Source of the DNA: Anodontia alba
Lineage: Eukaryota; Mollusca; Bivalvia; Lucinida; Lucinidae
Assembly (NCBI GenBank): GCA_964016985.1
Contig: OZ024823.1
Location: 133,320,112 to 133,384,111 of the forward strand
Reading direction: 5' to 3'
Length of the DNA: 64,000 nt
The notes below the pieces were generated by a model. The model did no database searches. It saw nothing but the letters and a program-made list of their open reading frames with translations, and was not told where the DNA came from. A program made the position numbers and the translations under genes. Below are positions 52,812 through 63,011 of the stretch, one piece after another. How positions within the stretch are numbered: position 1 is the stretch's first letter; each line of letters starts with the position of its first letter.

Positions 52812-53580
52812 TTAGTAGCTCACCTGGAGCACAGCTCTATGTCAGCTCAAGCTGTGGCCTGTGGTCCATTGTCCTTCTGTCCATCTGTCATGCGTCTGTT
52901 CACCATTAGCGTTTCACATTTTCAAGAGCTAAAAATCTCCAAAATTGTAGGTTGGATTGAGCTGATACTTGGTAGGAGATATCAAGGCAACATGGAGATT
53001 TAGAATTTTTTGGTTATGTTCTGACATCCAAGATGGCCATCATGGTGGCCATCTTGAAATTCATCAAATGGCATTTCCTCCCGAACCAAAAGTCGGATTT
53101 AGCTGATACTTGATGGGAGGCATTGGTGTGACATGGAGATTCAGAATTGCTAAAATCATTCTGTCCTGATATCAAAGATGGCCACCACGGATTGAGCTGA
53201 AACTTCATAGGAGAGATTGGGGCAGCATGGAGGGTCAGAATTGCTAAAATCATTCTGTCCTGATCTCCAAGATGGCCACCATGGTGGTCATCTTGAAATT
53301 CTTCAAAATTGACGTCTCTTTCTAAACAGAAAGTTGGATTGAGCCGAAACATCATAGAGGGGATTGGGGCAACATGGAGATTCAGAAATGCTAAAATTGT
53401 TTTGTCCTGATATCCAAGATGGTGGCTGGCTGCCATAGTGGCCATTTTGAAATTCTTATCTGCTACGTAACTGAAAGTCTGATTGAGTTGAAACTTTATG
53501 TGATCATTAGAGCGGAGATTCAGAACAATACTGCTTTCCATTTGTCGACTTCTTCGAGCAACATGTCTATTTCCTCAGGT
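52812..53580 (+). mobile_element. tandem-core element with AAGATGGCCACC motif (T4)
   Basis: Left boundary TAGCTCACCTGGAGCACAGC. Four units of about 130-160 bp follow, each with CCAAGATGGCCACCATGG, TTCTGTCCTGATATC, TTGAGCTGAAACTTCATAGG and ATGGAGATTCAGAATTGC. A 175-codon minus frame crosses them and is a by-product of the repeat. The right end is near ATTCAGAACAATACTGC. A relative with a matching AGGTGAGCAATACAGGG end is at 60481. Confidence 0.85.
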
Positions 53581-53861
53581 TTCCACTTTTCTTTTTTTAT
53601 CCCCATCCTATTCTTTATTGACATTTTGGAGATGTGTAAACTTACTTTACACGGCTAAAATAATACTGCATGTGATCTTGCACGTGATCTTTTTGTGGCC
53701 CAGTATTAACAAAAAATAAGACGTTTTTTATGAAACGTATTTATTTGCTTGTACGAACATCTTACGATGTTTTTATGAAACCGATGTACGCACATCGTAA
53801 AAAAGAATGTACGAACAACTTACGACTAATTGTACGAACTTTCTTTATGAAACGGTCCCAT

Positions 53862-54262
53862 ATCAGATACCACAGATTGTGGCATCTGATCAATGTCTAC
53901 ACTATTTGCACTGATCCAACAGTTTTTAGACACATCAGCAGGTAGTCATATAGACTTGTGCAAATTTTAGGACAACTATGGTAAGGAGTTAACCCTTAAA
54001 GCGCCCATCACAACAATTGTCTTCTGCTTTTTCATCTACTTGTGATTTTATAAGTCATTTCTGCAAACAGTGTGGACCCAGATCAGACTGCTCCGTTAGG
54101 AGCAGTCTGATCTGGGTCCACACTGTTTGCCTGTATGCAAAAATAGGTTCAAAAAGATTGCAAGAATATTCAGCAGACGACATAAACAGACGACATTTTC
54201 AGAAGCAGGTTTTCTTGGTGCTTTACGGGTTAAAGTGTCTCAATATTCAGGACAAACATAGT
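53862..54262. mobile_element. F-family element split by a B insertion at its TTAA
   Basis: CAGATACCACAGATTGTGGC, ACATCAGCAGGTAGTCATAT and GGTAAGGAGTTAA precede the insertion; TTAAAGTGTCTCAATATTCA follows it. Removing B leaves AAGGAGTTAAAGTGTCTCAA, matching other F copies. Confidence 0.88.
53989..54233 (+). mobile_element. B-family TTAA element, intact
   Basis: TTAACCCTTAAAGCGCCCAT and GGTGCTTTACGGGTTAA. Core hairpin perfect at GACTGCTCCGTTAGGAGCAGTC (arms GACTGCTCC and GGAGCAGTC). Confidence 0.95.
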
Positions 54263-54508
54263 TAAAACCCTTAAAGCACCAATCACAACAATTGTCATCT
54301 GCTTTGTCTTCTGCTGGTTACTTTAAAAGTCATTGTTGCAAACAGTGTGGACCCAGATCAGACTGCTCCTCTAGGAGCAGTCTGATCTGGGTCCACACCA
54401 TTTGCCTATATGCAAAAAGTATGTTTGAAAAGTTTGCAAGAAAATGCAGCAGACAACATAAACAGACGACATTTTCAGATGCTGGTTTTCTTGGCATTTT
54501 AAGGGTTA
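54262..54508 (+). mobile_element. B-family TTAA element, same orientation
   Basis: TTAAAACCCTTAAAGCACCA and GGCATTTTAAGGGTTA. It lies 28 bp after the previous B. The core hairpin is perfect with a CTCTAGGAG tip. Confidence 0.93.
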
Positions 54509-54546
54509 TGCAAATAAAAGAATGTTTAAAAGAATATTTCTTTGCA

Positions 54547-54761
54547 TAACCTAATTCCACTCTCTGGCTAAATTCAACAGACTACAAATTGATTAAGTTT
54601 TCCTTGTTTTTCCCAGAAAAAAAAGATTTGTCATTTCATGCAAATTGTCTACTCAGGAGACAACTTTTATGAAATGTCAATGCCTAATTTCAGAGAAAAA
54701 TAAGAAAAAATATTTCAAAATGTCATCTGATGAAATTTATACCCAGCATGCTGAGTTTTAA
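54547..54761. mobile_element. C-family TTAA element
   Basis: CTAATTCCACTCTCTGGCTA and CCAGCATGCTGAGTTTTAA. Inner arms CATGCAAATTGTCTACTC and GAGACAACTTTTATGAAATG. Confidence 0.88.
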
Positions 54762-54776
54762 ACCTGTTAACCCTTC

Positions 54777-54979
54777 TCTTGCTGAACACGACATGCCCTG
54801 TTTTAGCAAACAGTGTAGATCCAGATCAGTTGGCTTCTGAAGAAGCCAACTGATCTGGATCTGCACTGTTTGTTATTAAATATGTGAGTTTCTATCAAAA
54901 ACCCGGATCAAGTAATCAGATTTGCTGGAAATTAGAAGTGGGCATGGCATCTTAATTTATTCAGCATGACAGTGGTTAA
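54777..54979 (+). mobile_element. A-family TTAA element, subfamily A2
   Basis: CCCTTCTCTTGCTGAACACG, then GACATGCCCTGTTTTAGC, and TTCAGCATGACAGTGGTTAA. The core hairpin is complete; this is the best-preserved A2 copy. Confidence 0.93.
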
Positions 54980-55167
54980 AAGAATATTTCTTTGCTTAAC
55001 TGCACTCTCAATGGACACACTTACATCAGCAGTTTTTAATGACAGATTTCTATCTGTCATTCCTTGCTGGCAGAAGCGTTCTCAAGTTGCTTCCGGCTCT
55101 CAAGTTGCTTCCGGCTTTCACTACCACTGAAATATGTGTCCGCTCAAAATGTAGTCCGATGCTATTA

Positions 55168-55360
55168 ATATCTTTATAGCGCCGTGCAATTTTTAAAGCA
55201 GGCGACATTCAGAATTCTCCCTTATTTGCAGAGAAAACCAGACTAAGCATTTCATATGAATTGTTTGCCAACGGATGAATCGCATGAAATTCTCTGATAT
55301 AATAAGACAAAAAATAAAATTGACATCTGCTACAGTCGTTGTATGCAGTCTAAGGGTTAA
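55168..55360. mobile_element. D-family element, diverged
   Basis: TATAGCGCCGTGCAATTTTT and TGCAGTCTAAGGGTTAA. Arms CTAAGCATTTCATATGAATT and GAATCGCATGAAATTCTC. It has more CpG than other D copies. Confidence 0.78.
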
Positions 55361-56600
55361 CATATCAAAATACTTGTGTATCAATACGCCTGCGCTGGAC
55401 TAAAGACGTGGCGCGAGAAACTAGACCGTAAGCCACTGTTACCAGCAATATAAACACTGTCTAATCAGCTATTACTCTCCAAATTAGATTCTGAAGATTT
55501 TTTATGCTTGATAATAAAAGAAAAAAAGGCTGTGCTCATAATCATGCTGCAAAGTGTTTTCTCCGATATTATCTGAGTGCGTTAGATATATAGGTTGTAA
55601 GGTTGATCTGCGCAATTTGTTGTTAGCTATTAATAGAACAGGCGCTGCCTCATAATCCGCGTGTCAAAAATTAGCAGATATTTTTTACCGTAAAACATAA
55701 TTTCATGCAAATTGTCTCAAATGAGGAATCAGCTAGCATGAAATGTCAAATGCTGTCTCCTTGGGAAAATAAAGACAATATTTCAAAATATGGTATGATA
55801 AAACTTTTACACAGAGCACTTGCCCATTTGTCTGACGTGTGTAAAAAATTCAATACTGTCGGATTAAAGGGACAGGGCTTTAGTCAAACATTACAAGATG
55901 TAATCTCGCTGTTGTTGATTTGCTTAACATTAAAATATTTTATCTGCGGCATTTTAATAAAAGGGATGCTTGGGTTTAAAGTGTAACTATTTATCAGAAA
56001 AAAAGGAAAGTGTTGAAAATCTCTATTGCTACTTTGGTTATTTCCTCTTATTGAACGCTCGATTGTGAAAGTGAAAGTAGACAACAAGTTGGCTTCTTTA
56101 AAAAGAACCCAACGAAAGGTTCGCATCTTGTTTTAAATTTGCAGGTTTGCACAGCAAATTTAATGCCGTCATTTGCAACCATTTTTTAAGTACAGGTATT
56201 AAGTTATTGAAGAGAATTTATCACAATTTTAGCTCTTTATTGCATGTGATAACTGGCTTTTTGCAACATTTTGAGACAAAATATTTCTTTTGAAACTTCA
56301 AAACATCAAGTGGAACTTCATGGCACTATATATATATACCTCTGCAAGCATTTGATATCTGAATTTGTAGTACTACATTTTTAAACAAATGTGAAACCTT
56401 TTTATTGGACGGGTTTTCAAAAATCTGTCCTTTAAAATAGCGAACCCCGGCATGAATTTCTGATAGAATCTGTCATTTCAGTGCCTTTTGGCGCTTTGAT
56501 TTCTCTAATAGGTTTTACAAAAGATCTAATATTGTGTAAAAAATTCCAAAATAAATTGAAGCATTGACCCTTGGGACAAGGCTTATGGATTTGTATGATG
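55361..56600. other. spacer with one C-like fragment
   Basis: At 55668-55822, ATTTCATGCAAATTGTCTCA, GCATGAAATGTCAAATGCTG and ACTTTTACACAGAGCACTT are a decayed C element. The rest is unique-looking; GGACTAAAGACGTGGCGCGA near 55400 is unusually CpG-rich for the area. Confidence 0.45.
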
Positions 56601-56604
56601 ACTC

Positions 56605-56828
56605 TAATAAGTGCTTTACCTGCTGGGTATTTTTTTCAGTAGATGGCATATTAAAATATATTTATTTCTTACTTTTACCAGAAAACAGAATTTGACATTT
56701 AATGTAAATTCCCTCCTTAGGAGACAATTTGCATGAAATGTTAAATCCTATTTTCTGGGAAAATAAGAAAAAAAGATTCAAAATGTCATCTGTTGAAATG
56801 TTTTTCCAGCATGCAAAGCATGAAATTA
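56605..56828. mobile_element. C-family element
   Basis: CTAATAAGTGCTTTACCTGC and CCAGCATGCAAAGCATGAA. Arms AATGTAAATTCCCTCC and GGAGACAATTTGCATGAAAT. Confidence 0.85.
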
Positions 56829-56999
56829 TTATCAACAATGCCACAAGAAAATTACGTTTGGGTATCTTTCGAAAGACAGGACCATATCACACTGGCAGGT
56901 ACATCTAGTGTTTCACAGTGGTTCATTTGTGGCATAAAAATCTGTTTTTCTTGATATGTATAATAAAATGAGACATGTAAAGCAAAAACATTCTTTAAT

Positions 57000-57208
57000 G
57001 TAACACTTAGCATGCTATGGGCAAATTCAGCAGACGACAAATTGATGATATTATTCTTACTTTTCCCATAAATGAGTTTTGACATATTATGCAATTGTCC
57101 TAAGGAGATGATTTGCATGAAATGTTACATCCTATTTCCTGGGAAAAATAAGAAAAAATATTTCAAAATGTTATATGCTGCAATTTATACCCAGCATGCT
57201 GAGCTCTG
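57000..57208. mobile_element. C-family element
   Basis: GTAACACTTAGCATGCTATG and CCCAGCATGCTGAGCTCTGA. The tip reads GTCCTAAGGAGATGATTTGC. Confidence 0.87.
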
Positions 57209-57251
57209 AAGAAAATAACAGTGCACAAAGGGTAGTCAGAGACATTATTAC

Positions 57252-57461
57252 CTTTTACCATGCTGTTGGCAGATTCAGCAGACAACAAACTGATGATGAT
57301 TTTCTTATTTTTCCTAGAAAATAAGATCTGACCCATTATGCAAATTGTCTCCTAGGGAGAAAATTCGCATGAAGTGTCAGATCCTATTTACTAAGAAAAT
57401 AAGAAAAAATATTTCAAAATCTTGTCTGCTGAAATTTTTACCCAGCGTGCAAAGTGATAAG
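57252..57461. mobile_element. C-family element
   Basis: TTACCTTTTACCATGCTGTT and CCAGCGTGCAAAGTGATAA. Arms ATGCAAATTGTCTCCTAG and GGAGAAAATTCGCATGAAG. Confidence 0.87.
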
Positions 57462-57489
57462 ATCCAGCCCACTGTCTGCATGTTTGCAA

Positions 57490-57606
57490 TAGTAAAGTAA
57501 ATGACCTAAAATTCTGTACACCAAAGTTTCTGTCAAAATGACATATTGCAACCTGTGCAAACTGTGATCAGACTGCTCCTGCAGGATCTACACTGTTTTC
57601 CATTCA
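57490..57606. mobile_element. short core-bearing fragment
   Basis: AAATGACCTAAAATTCTGTA, GCAAACTGTGATCAGACTGC, TCCTGCAGGATCTACACTG. It has the B-type tip (GACTGCTCC) but O-type flank. Confidence 0.5.
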
Positions 57607-57616
57607 ACTCAGTATT

Positions 57617-57778
57617 TTAACCTTTACCACCCTCTACGCAAATTTAGGAAATGACAAATTGATGATATTTCTTAAGGAGACAATTTGCATGAAATGTCAG
57701 AACTATTTCCTGGGAAAAATAGATAAAAATATTTCAAAATGTCATCTGCTGAATTTTTTACCCAGCATGCAGAGTCAA
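57617..57778. mobile_element. C-family element, left arm deleted
   Basis: TTAACCTTTACCACCCTCTA passes straight to GATATTTCTTAAGGAGACAA, skipping the left arm, then GCATGAAATGTCAGAACTAT and CCAGCATGCAGAGTC. Confidence 0.85.
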
Positions 57779-58056
57779 GAAACAAGTGGGCAAATAAAGC
57801 ATAATTTAGATAAAAAAAAAGTATGGTATGAAATGCTCAGAATTTTTTGACATAATTATATTTTATGACCATATAAATTCTAAATACCATTATTAGTTCT
57901 AAATCTTCTGTAAATCTGAAGTAAATCTTCAGTACTTTTCTACAAAATTAGATTTCAAAATATTTATTTTTCTGTCATGATTCATAAAAGTTCACCAGAT
58001 TTGGTGTTTTATATCTGTATATAACATGTAAGTAGACATAATTATATCTATTTAAT

Positions 58057-58273
58057 TTAACATTTAGCACACAATATATAAATTCAGCAGAGGACAAATT
58101 GATAACATTTTTCTTATTTTTTTTTCCAGAAAATAGGATTTAGCAATTCATGCAAATTGTCTCCTAAAGAGACAATTTGCTTGTGATACCAAATCCTATT
58201 TTCTGGAAAAGAAAAAGAAAATATTTAAAAATGTTGTCTGCTGAAAATTTTTACCCAGCATACCAAGCACTAA
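58057..58273. mobile_element. C-family TTAA element
   Basis: TTAACATTTAGCACACAATA and CCCAGCATACCAAGCACTAA. The hairpin tip GTCTCCTAAAGAGAC is close to perfect. Confidence 0.9.
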
Positions 58274-58274
58274 T

Positions 58275-59040
58275 CTGATAACATTGTCATCCTTTGAAAG
58301 AGAAAATGAAAGTATTTAACACCAACGACAGGTAAACCAATAATTTGTTGGTAGCTTACCTGTGATAAAAGTGGACAAATTGATTGAAAAACTTTAGGAA
58401 ATTGGTGAGAGTGATCCAACAGGTGATTTAAGTATTTATATCTGAAGAAATGGCTGTTATGATCATTTTGATTTGAAAGCAAAAGCAGTAATGGTTGAAA
58501 TGTTGCGTGAAATAGTAATTTTTGTGTTGCTTGGATAATATACTGGTATTGATATTAAGAACAGTCAGATAGTGTAAGCTGATAAAGTTATCTGGTCTGG
58601 GGGTTTTATATTGGAGGAAAGATTTGGAATTGAAGAAAATTGTTGTGACCTTGACAGACAGGTGAGTGATGTTTTAAAGTAATATCAACTTTTAACTTTT
58701 ATCTTCTGAATTAACTTAGCAGCTGATAACATTTTTACTCTTTTTTCCCCCCCCCATTTTTCAAAGAAAATATAAGCTATCTTGCCTGTGGAAAAAATGT
58801 CAATTAATTTAACAATTGCCATAGCTTCAATTTACCTGTAGCATTTTAAAAATGAAATAATCAAGAATTCTCAGTAAATGTAGTTGGTGTCAAAGTTTGC
58901 CATTATTATTATTAGTATTTCAGTTTAGGAAGAACTGATATAAAACAAAAAAAAAAAGAAAAAAAAAAATGTGTTGGCATTCACATCCACAAATGTTAAA
59001 GAATGAGGTTGAAATATTTAAATGTTAAGTTTTAATTTGC
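58275..59040. other. spacer with a weak exon candidate
   Basis: AT-rich, with A and C runs near 58743 and 58950. Apart from the candidate at 58617 nothing is recognisable. Confidence 0.35.
58617..58661 (+). CDS. weak candidate exon
   Basis: A consensus donor (CAG then GTGAGT) ends a segment open in two frames: KDLELKKIVVTLTDR (phase 2 in and out) or ERFGIEENCCDLDRQ (phase 0 in and out). The acceptor TTTTATATTGGAG is mediocre. The first frame stays open upstream to about 58574. No partner exon fixes the phase. Confidence 0.22.
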
Positions 59041-59059
59041 ATGAGAGAAGATACTGATT

Positions 59060-60480
59060 GAGCATATCACCAGTATATTACTCTCCAGTAAAAATGAATT
59101 TCATATTACTGGTGTACAACTCTCTTGAGTAAGAAGTATTGTCAAATTACTTGCATATATATACTTGTCTTCAGTTAGAAGTGTTCTGTATTTCTTATGC
59201 TTGCCTTACTCCATTTGGAAGTATTTTCATACTTACTACTTACTGGTTTTCATATAACTGGTGTATACCTGTCTCCTGTAAGAAGTGTTTTCATATAACT
59301 GGTGTATACCTGTTTCCTGTAAGATTCTTTTTCATATAACTGGTGTATACCTGTCTCCTGTAAGAAGTTTTTTCATATAACTGCTGTATAAACCTGTCTC
59401 CTATAAGAAGTGTTTTCATATAACTGGTGTATACCTGTCTCCTGTAAGAAGTGTTTTCATATAACTGGTGTATACCTTGTCTCCTGTAAGAAGTGTTTTC
59501 ATATAACTGGTGTATACCTGTCTCCTGTAAGAAGTGTTTTCATATAACTGGTGTATACCTGTCTCCTATAAGAAGTGTTTTCATATAACTGGTGTATACC
59601 TGTCTCCTGTAAGAAGTGTTTTCATATAACTGGTGTATACCTGTCTCCTGTAAGAAGTGTTTTCATATAACTGGTGTATATCTGTCCCCAGTTGGCCTCA
59701 GTGGCTCAGTCGGATGTGCATACGACTGGTGATCGGGAGGTTGTGGGTTCAATCCCCTCCGGGTCCGGCAACATTCTTTCTTGGAGATTTTATCATGAAA
59801 TATGTTCTACAGTCATTCTCTCCCTTCTGCTGATTCAAGAAGGGCAGTTGTCAGTTTCTGGTGAAAGAATGTGCACAAGTACTGGTTAACCGCTTAGAGG
59901 ACTAAGCCTGCCCAGGAAAATGTGTGGTTAGGTAAACTGACCTCGCTCAACATGACCCTAATGGGTTGACTGGGCTGTAAAATCTCAGTACAAACAAATA
60001 TCTGTCCCCAGTAAGAAGTGTTTTTCATATTACTGATGCATACCTGTCCAAGTAAGAAGTGTTTTCATATTACTGGTGTATACCTTCTCCTGTAAGAAGT
60101 GTTTTCATTTTACTGGTGTATATTTCCCCAGTAAGAAGTGTTTTCATAAGGCTACTTGATGTATACCAATCCCCATTAAGAAGTATTTTCATGTTACTGG
60201 TGTATGCTTGTCCCCAGTTAGAAGTGTTTTCATATAACTGGTGTATACCTGTCTCTTGTAAGAAGTGTTTTCATATTACTTGCATGTATCTGTCCCCAGT
60301 GACAGGTGTTTTCATAGTACTGGTGTATATTAAGTGTTTTCATATTACTGGTGTATACCTGTCCCCAGTAAGAAGTGTTTTCATATAACTGGTCCCTAAA
60401 AAGTGTTCATATTACTGGTGTGTACCTATGTGCAGTAAGAAGTGGTGTATGCCTGTCTCCTGTAAGAAGTTTTTTTCATA
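59060..60480. repeat. minisatellite, 41-bp unit, split by a SINE
   Basis: The unit is TCCTGTAAGAAGTGTTTTCA, TATAACTGGTGTATACCTGT, C. Units at about 59250-59690 are nearly identical. Units left of that and right of the SINE (after 60000) are variable and use CCCCAGT in place of CTCCTGT. A last piece reappears after the T6 insertion at 61318-61380. Open frames inside are a by-product of the period. Confidence 0.96.
59693..59997 (+). mobile_element. SINE-1 inside the minisatellite
   Basis: Head GTGGCTCAGTCGG and GGGTTCAATCCCCTCC; body as in other copies; tail ATCTCAGTACAAACAA. A perfect 15-bp duplication, ATATCTGTCCCCAGT, is at 59678-59692 and 59998-60012, taken from a minisatellite unit. Confidence 0.96.
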
Positions 60481-61318
60481 TTTTTTCATACAGCCACCAT
60501 TTTGAAAATCTATTTTGAACTTCTTCTCCTGAACTGAAAGGACAATTGACTCGAAACTTGATAGGAAATATCGGGATGATTTATCGATCGAAAGTAGCTA
60601 AAATCGATCAAGAATAGCTAAAATAGTTCTGATCCAAAATCCAAGATGGCCACCACCATTGCCATTTTGAAAAGTTATTTCAGAATTCTTCTGCGTAACC
60701 GAAAGGCCAGTGGACTTGAAACTTCATTGGAAGTATCTACACCTGTGGACACAAATCCGTTCAAACTGTCACGTAGAGCACTTCGTCGTAAAGCGAATCA
60801 TCGATCAATATAAAAATAGGATGTTCATTCATTGTAGGTGCGGTTTGTATCGGAAGGCGTGGCTTTCATGTGACATCTACCTGTCATGCGTCAGTCAATA
60901 TTGGCGGGGTATCAAACGAGCCGCAATGCTAACGAATAGATATGGGCGCTCTTTTCAGTGGGGCAAATCATTGTCGAACGACTTCAAAAATATTTTGGAT
61001 GAACTGACAGACTGTTATGGTGGCAATAAGGATACAATGTTCATTAAATACGGGGCCTTCAGTAAAACGGCTGAAAAATTCAAAGTAAGTGTGACATCCT
61101 ATTTCCTTTCGAACATATGGAAGGAACATTGTTGAGGAATCTCCACACGGTCTGCCGGCAGCCATCGAGGCAGTTCCAAGAAATTTCATTAATGTAAAAC
61201 TGACGAACATTTTCCCTATAGTTCACTTGTATTTGAAACATGATCAATAAAAAGTATTCCCCATTGGAACTTGTCTGGTACTTAGGTGAGCAATACAGGG
61301 CCATCTTGGCCCTCTTGT
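60481..61318 (+). mobile_element. tandem-core element (T6) inserted in the minisatellite
   Basis: GCCACCATTTTGAAAATCTA begins the insert. Two AAGATGGCCACC units follow (about 60480-60740), then unrelated sequence with an HTH-like ORF, and the end CTTAGGTGAGCAATACAGGG, then CCATCTTGGCCCTCTTGTC. Minisatellite sequence continues on both sides, so it is a later insertion. Confidence 0.8.
60959..61135 (+). pseudogene. helix-turn-helix-like ORF fragment in a repeat
   Basis: After CTCTTTTCAG, a good acceptor, the frame reads WGKSLSNDFKNILDEL, then YGGNKDTMFIKYGAFSKTAE and KFKVSVTS, ending NIWKEHC and stop. The layout GK.LSND, a gap, A.KF.VS..., IWK resembles HTH domains (paired/IS630-like) at the start of transposases and related invertebrate proteins (inference). 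The upstream part (60710-60958) is open too but unlike it. Probably a captured or decayed exon rather than a working gene. Confidence 0.45.
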
Positions 61319-61382
61319 CATATTACTGATTTATACCTGATTCCATTTAGAAGTGTTTTCATATTACTGGTGTATACCTGGC

Positions 61383-61495
61383 CCTCAACAGCTTTTAGAC
61401 ATATTAACAGGTTGTAAAATTGACTCGTTCAAATTTTTGGACAAGCATGGTAAGGAGTTAAGGTGTCCAACTATCTGGAGTAAATATGGTGTCAT
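61383..61495. mobile_element. F-family right half
   Basis: CAGCTTTTAGACATATTAAC, GGTAAGGAGTTAAGGTGTCC and CTGGAGTAAATATGGTGTC. The core is absent. Confidence 0.7.
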
Positions 61496-61498
61496 TAT

Positions 61499-61726
61499 TT
61501 AACCCATTGTAGACTGAATGAACTCCCCCACACTATATATTAGAAGATTCTAATTTAGATTTTGTGGTATGTCAGGCTGTGTGCTTTAGATATTTCTAGA
61601 GAAAAATGTCTAAACTATTTGCGAACAGTGAAGACTGATCACACGCTGCATTCTGCAGCATCTGATCTGGGGTCTGCACTGTTTGCCAAATACCCTTTTA
61701 GGGGTCTCCAGACTATAATGGGTTAA
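61499..61726 (+). mobile_element. G-family TTAA element, both TTAA intact
   Basis: TTAACCCATTGTAGACTGAA and CCAGACTATAATGGGTTAA. TTAGATATTTCTAGAGAAAA and the core with GCTGCATTCTGCAGCATC tip. Confidence 0.93.
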
Positions 61727-61750
61727 TGAATAATCTTTATTTCTCTGCAG

Positions 61751-61843
61751 ACATGTCATTGTCTCTCATTAGTCTCAACTGTTGTGATTATTAAGATCTT
61801 GGTGACCTTCAAGCTTGTAGTACTCCAATGTCATTTGTTTTAG
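61751..61843 (+). CDS. weak candidate terminal exon
   Basis: A strong acceptor (TCTTTATTTCTCTGCAG) is followed in phase 0 by TCHCLSLVSTVVIIKIL then VTFKLVVLQCHLF and a stop; the other two frames stop early. AATAAA lies at 61888-61893, 45 bases later, as for a polyadenylation signal. The residues are hydrophobic, which could mean a membrane segment or just AT-rich non-coding DNA. Confidence 0.2.
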   Translation, partial: TCHCLSLVSTVVIIKILVTFKLVVLQCHLF

Positions 61844-61849
61844 TAGCGT

Positions 61850-62139
61850 ATCTTAAATTTTGTCTCTGAACTTTTACGCTTTGCATGAATAAATAAGTTA
61901 TTAAATTTTTCTCAAACATTGTTGTTATGAAAGCAACAGAAATAGCTTAATAAACTTCTGTCATTAAGTTTTTATAACTTCATGTTGGTCTTGTACCAGT
62001 GATTGATTGCCGGTTTATGGCTTATCGATATACACTTGGACAGAAGTAGAGCTTTACTTTGATAATGTTACTACTGTTAAAAATAAACAACTTGCTTCGA
62101 CTCCTGATCACATAGTCACCACATTGGAGGTATCAGTTA
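61850..62139. other. unique-looking spacer
   Basis: Two AATAAA signals (61888 and near 61950) lie in AT-rich sequence; otherwise nothing identifiable. Confidence 0.35.
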
Positions 62140-62353
62140 TTAACCCTGGTCCTGCTGGTCCTGGATATACCCTGCCTTTGCAAACAATGTAGATCCAGAT
62201 CAGTTGGCTTCTGAAGAAGCCAACTGATATTGATCTGTACTGTTTGTCATTGAAAATGTGAATTTGTATCAACAATCTGGATCAAGTAATCTGATTGGCT
62301 GAAAATTAGAAGTGGGAGTGGCATTTTAATTTATCCAGCATGACAAAGGTTAA
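62140..62353 (+). mobile_element. A-family TTAA element
   Basis: TTAACCCTGGTCCTGCTGGT and CCAGCATGACAAAGGTTAA. Core hairpin complete with the usual tip. Confidence 0.92.
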
Positions 62354-62486
62354 AGACAACAGTTTTAAGGGGAATGAATACACTTTCAAGGGAGACAACT
62401 CTGTCAAAACCATCTGTCCCCTTCTGAAAAGGGGTCTACTCTAAAGGCAAAGATTTTTCTCTTAATTCTTTCCTTTCAGAGTACTG

Positions 62487-62698
62487 TGTTTACCCTAACA
62501 TAAACAACTCCTTATCATACTTGTTAAAAAATTTGAACAAGTACAATTTACTACTCAATGTTTTGTCTAAAAATTGCTGGATGAGTGGCAAACAGTGTAG
62601 AACCAGATGAGACGCCGCATTTTGCGGCGTCTCATCTGGGTCTACACTGTTTCCTCATGCCTGTCTGAATATCTGAACACATGTGGTAAATATGGTAG
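62487..62698. mobile_element. F-family element, perfect hairpin
   Basis: GTTTACCCTAACATAAAC at the left and AACACATGTGGTAAATATGG at the right. GATGAGACGCCGCA with its exact reverse complement forms the tip, one of the best-preserved F cores. Confidence 0.9.
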
Positions 62699-62828
62699 TC
62701 CTTTTTCAGAAAAGGGCTTGGTGTACAGGAAAGTCACAAAAAGTGTAATCCATGTAACAAAAAAGTCTTATCAAGTGTATCCAGCCCCCTTAGCTTTAGC
62801 TGTACTATTTTATATTTTCTTACCATTT

Positions 62829-63010
62829 TAACAATAAATTAAGATGCCACGCCCTTTTCTAATTTTTAGCCAATCAGATTACTTGATCCAGATTGTTGAT
62901 ACAAATTCACATACTTAATGACAAACAGTGCAGATCCAGATGTAATCAGGGTCTACACTGTTTGCCATTCATCCAGCAGTTTTGACACACAACAACAGGT
63001 AATAAAAAGA
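62829..63010. mobile_element. chimeric A/F element
   Basis: The left part is A (TTAAGATGCCACGCCCTTTT, CCAATCAGATTACTTGATCC, CATACTTAATGACAAACAGT). After GCAGATCCAGATGTAATC it becomes F (AGGGTCTACACTGTTTGCCA, TTCATCCAGCAGTTTTGACA, CAACAACAGGTAATAAAAAG). The switch lies in the core both families share. Confidence 0.85.
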
Positions 63011-63011
63011 C

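Noticed and set aside
53014..53541. 175-codon open frame on the minus strand
   Set aside because: It spans several tandem units of the AAGATGGCCACC repeat and its residues repeat with the same period; a by-product of the repeat, not a gene.
58395..58419. 25-base microexon between TTTAG and GTGATT
   Set aside because: Too short to distinguish from chance splice-like sequence; no phase partner.
60059..60388. 109-codon open frame on the plus strand
   Set aside because: It lies wholly in the 41-bp minisatellite and repeats its motif every unit.
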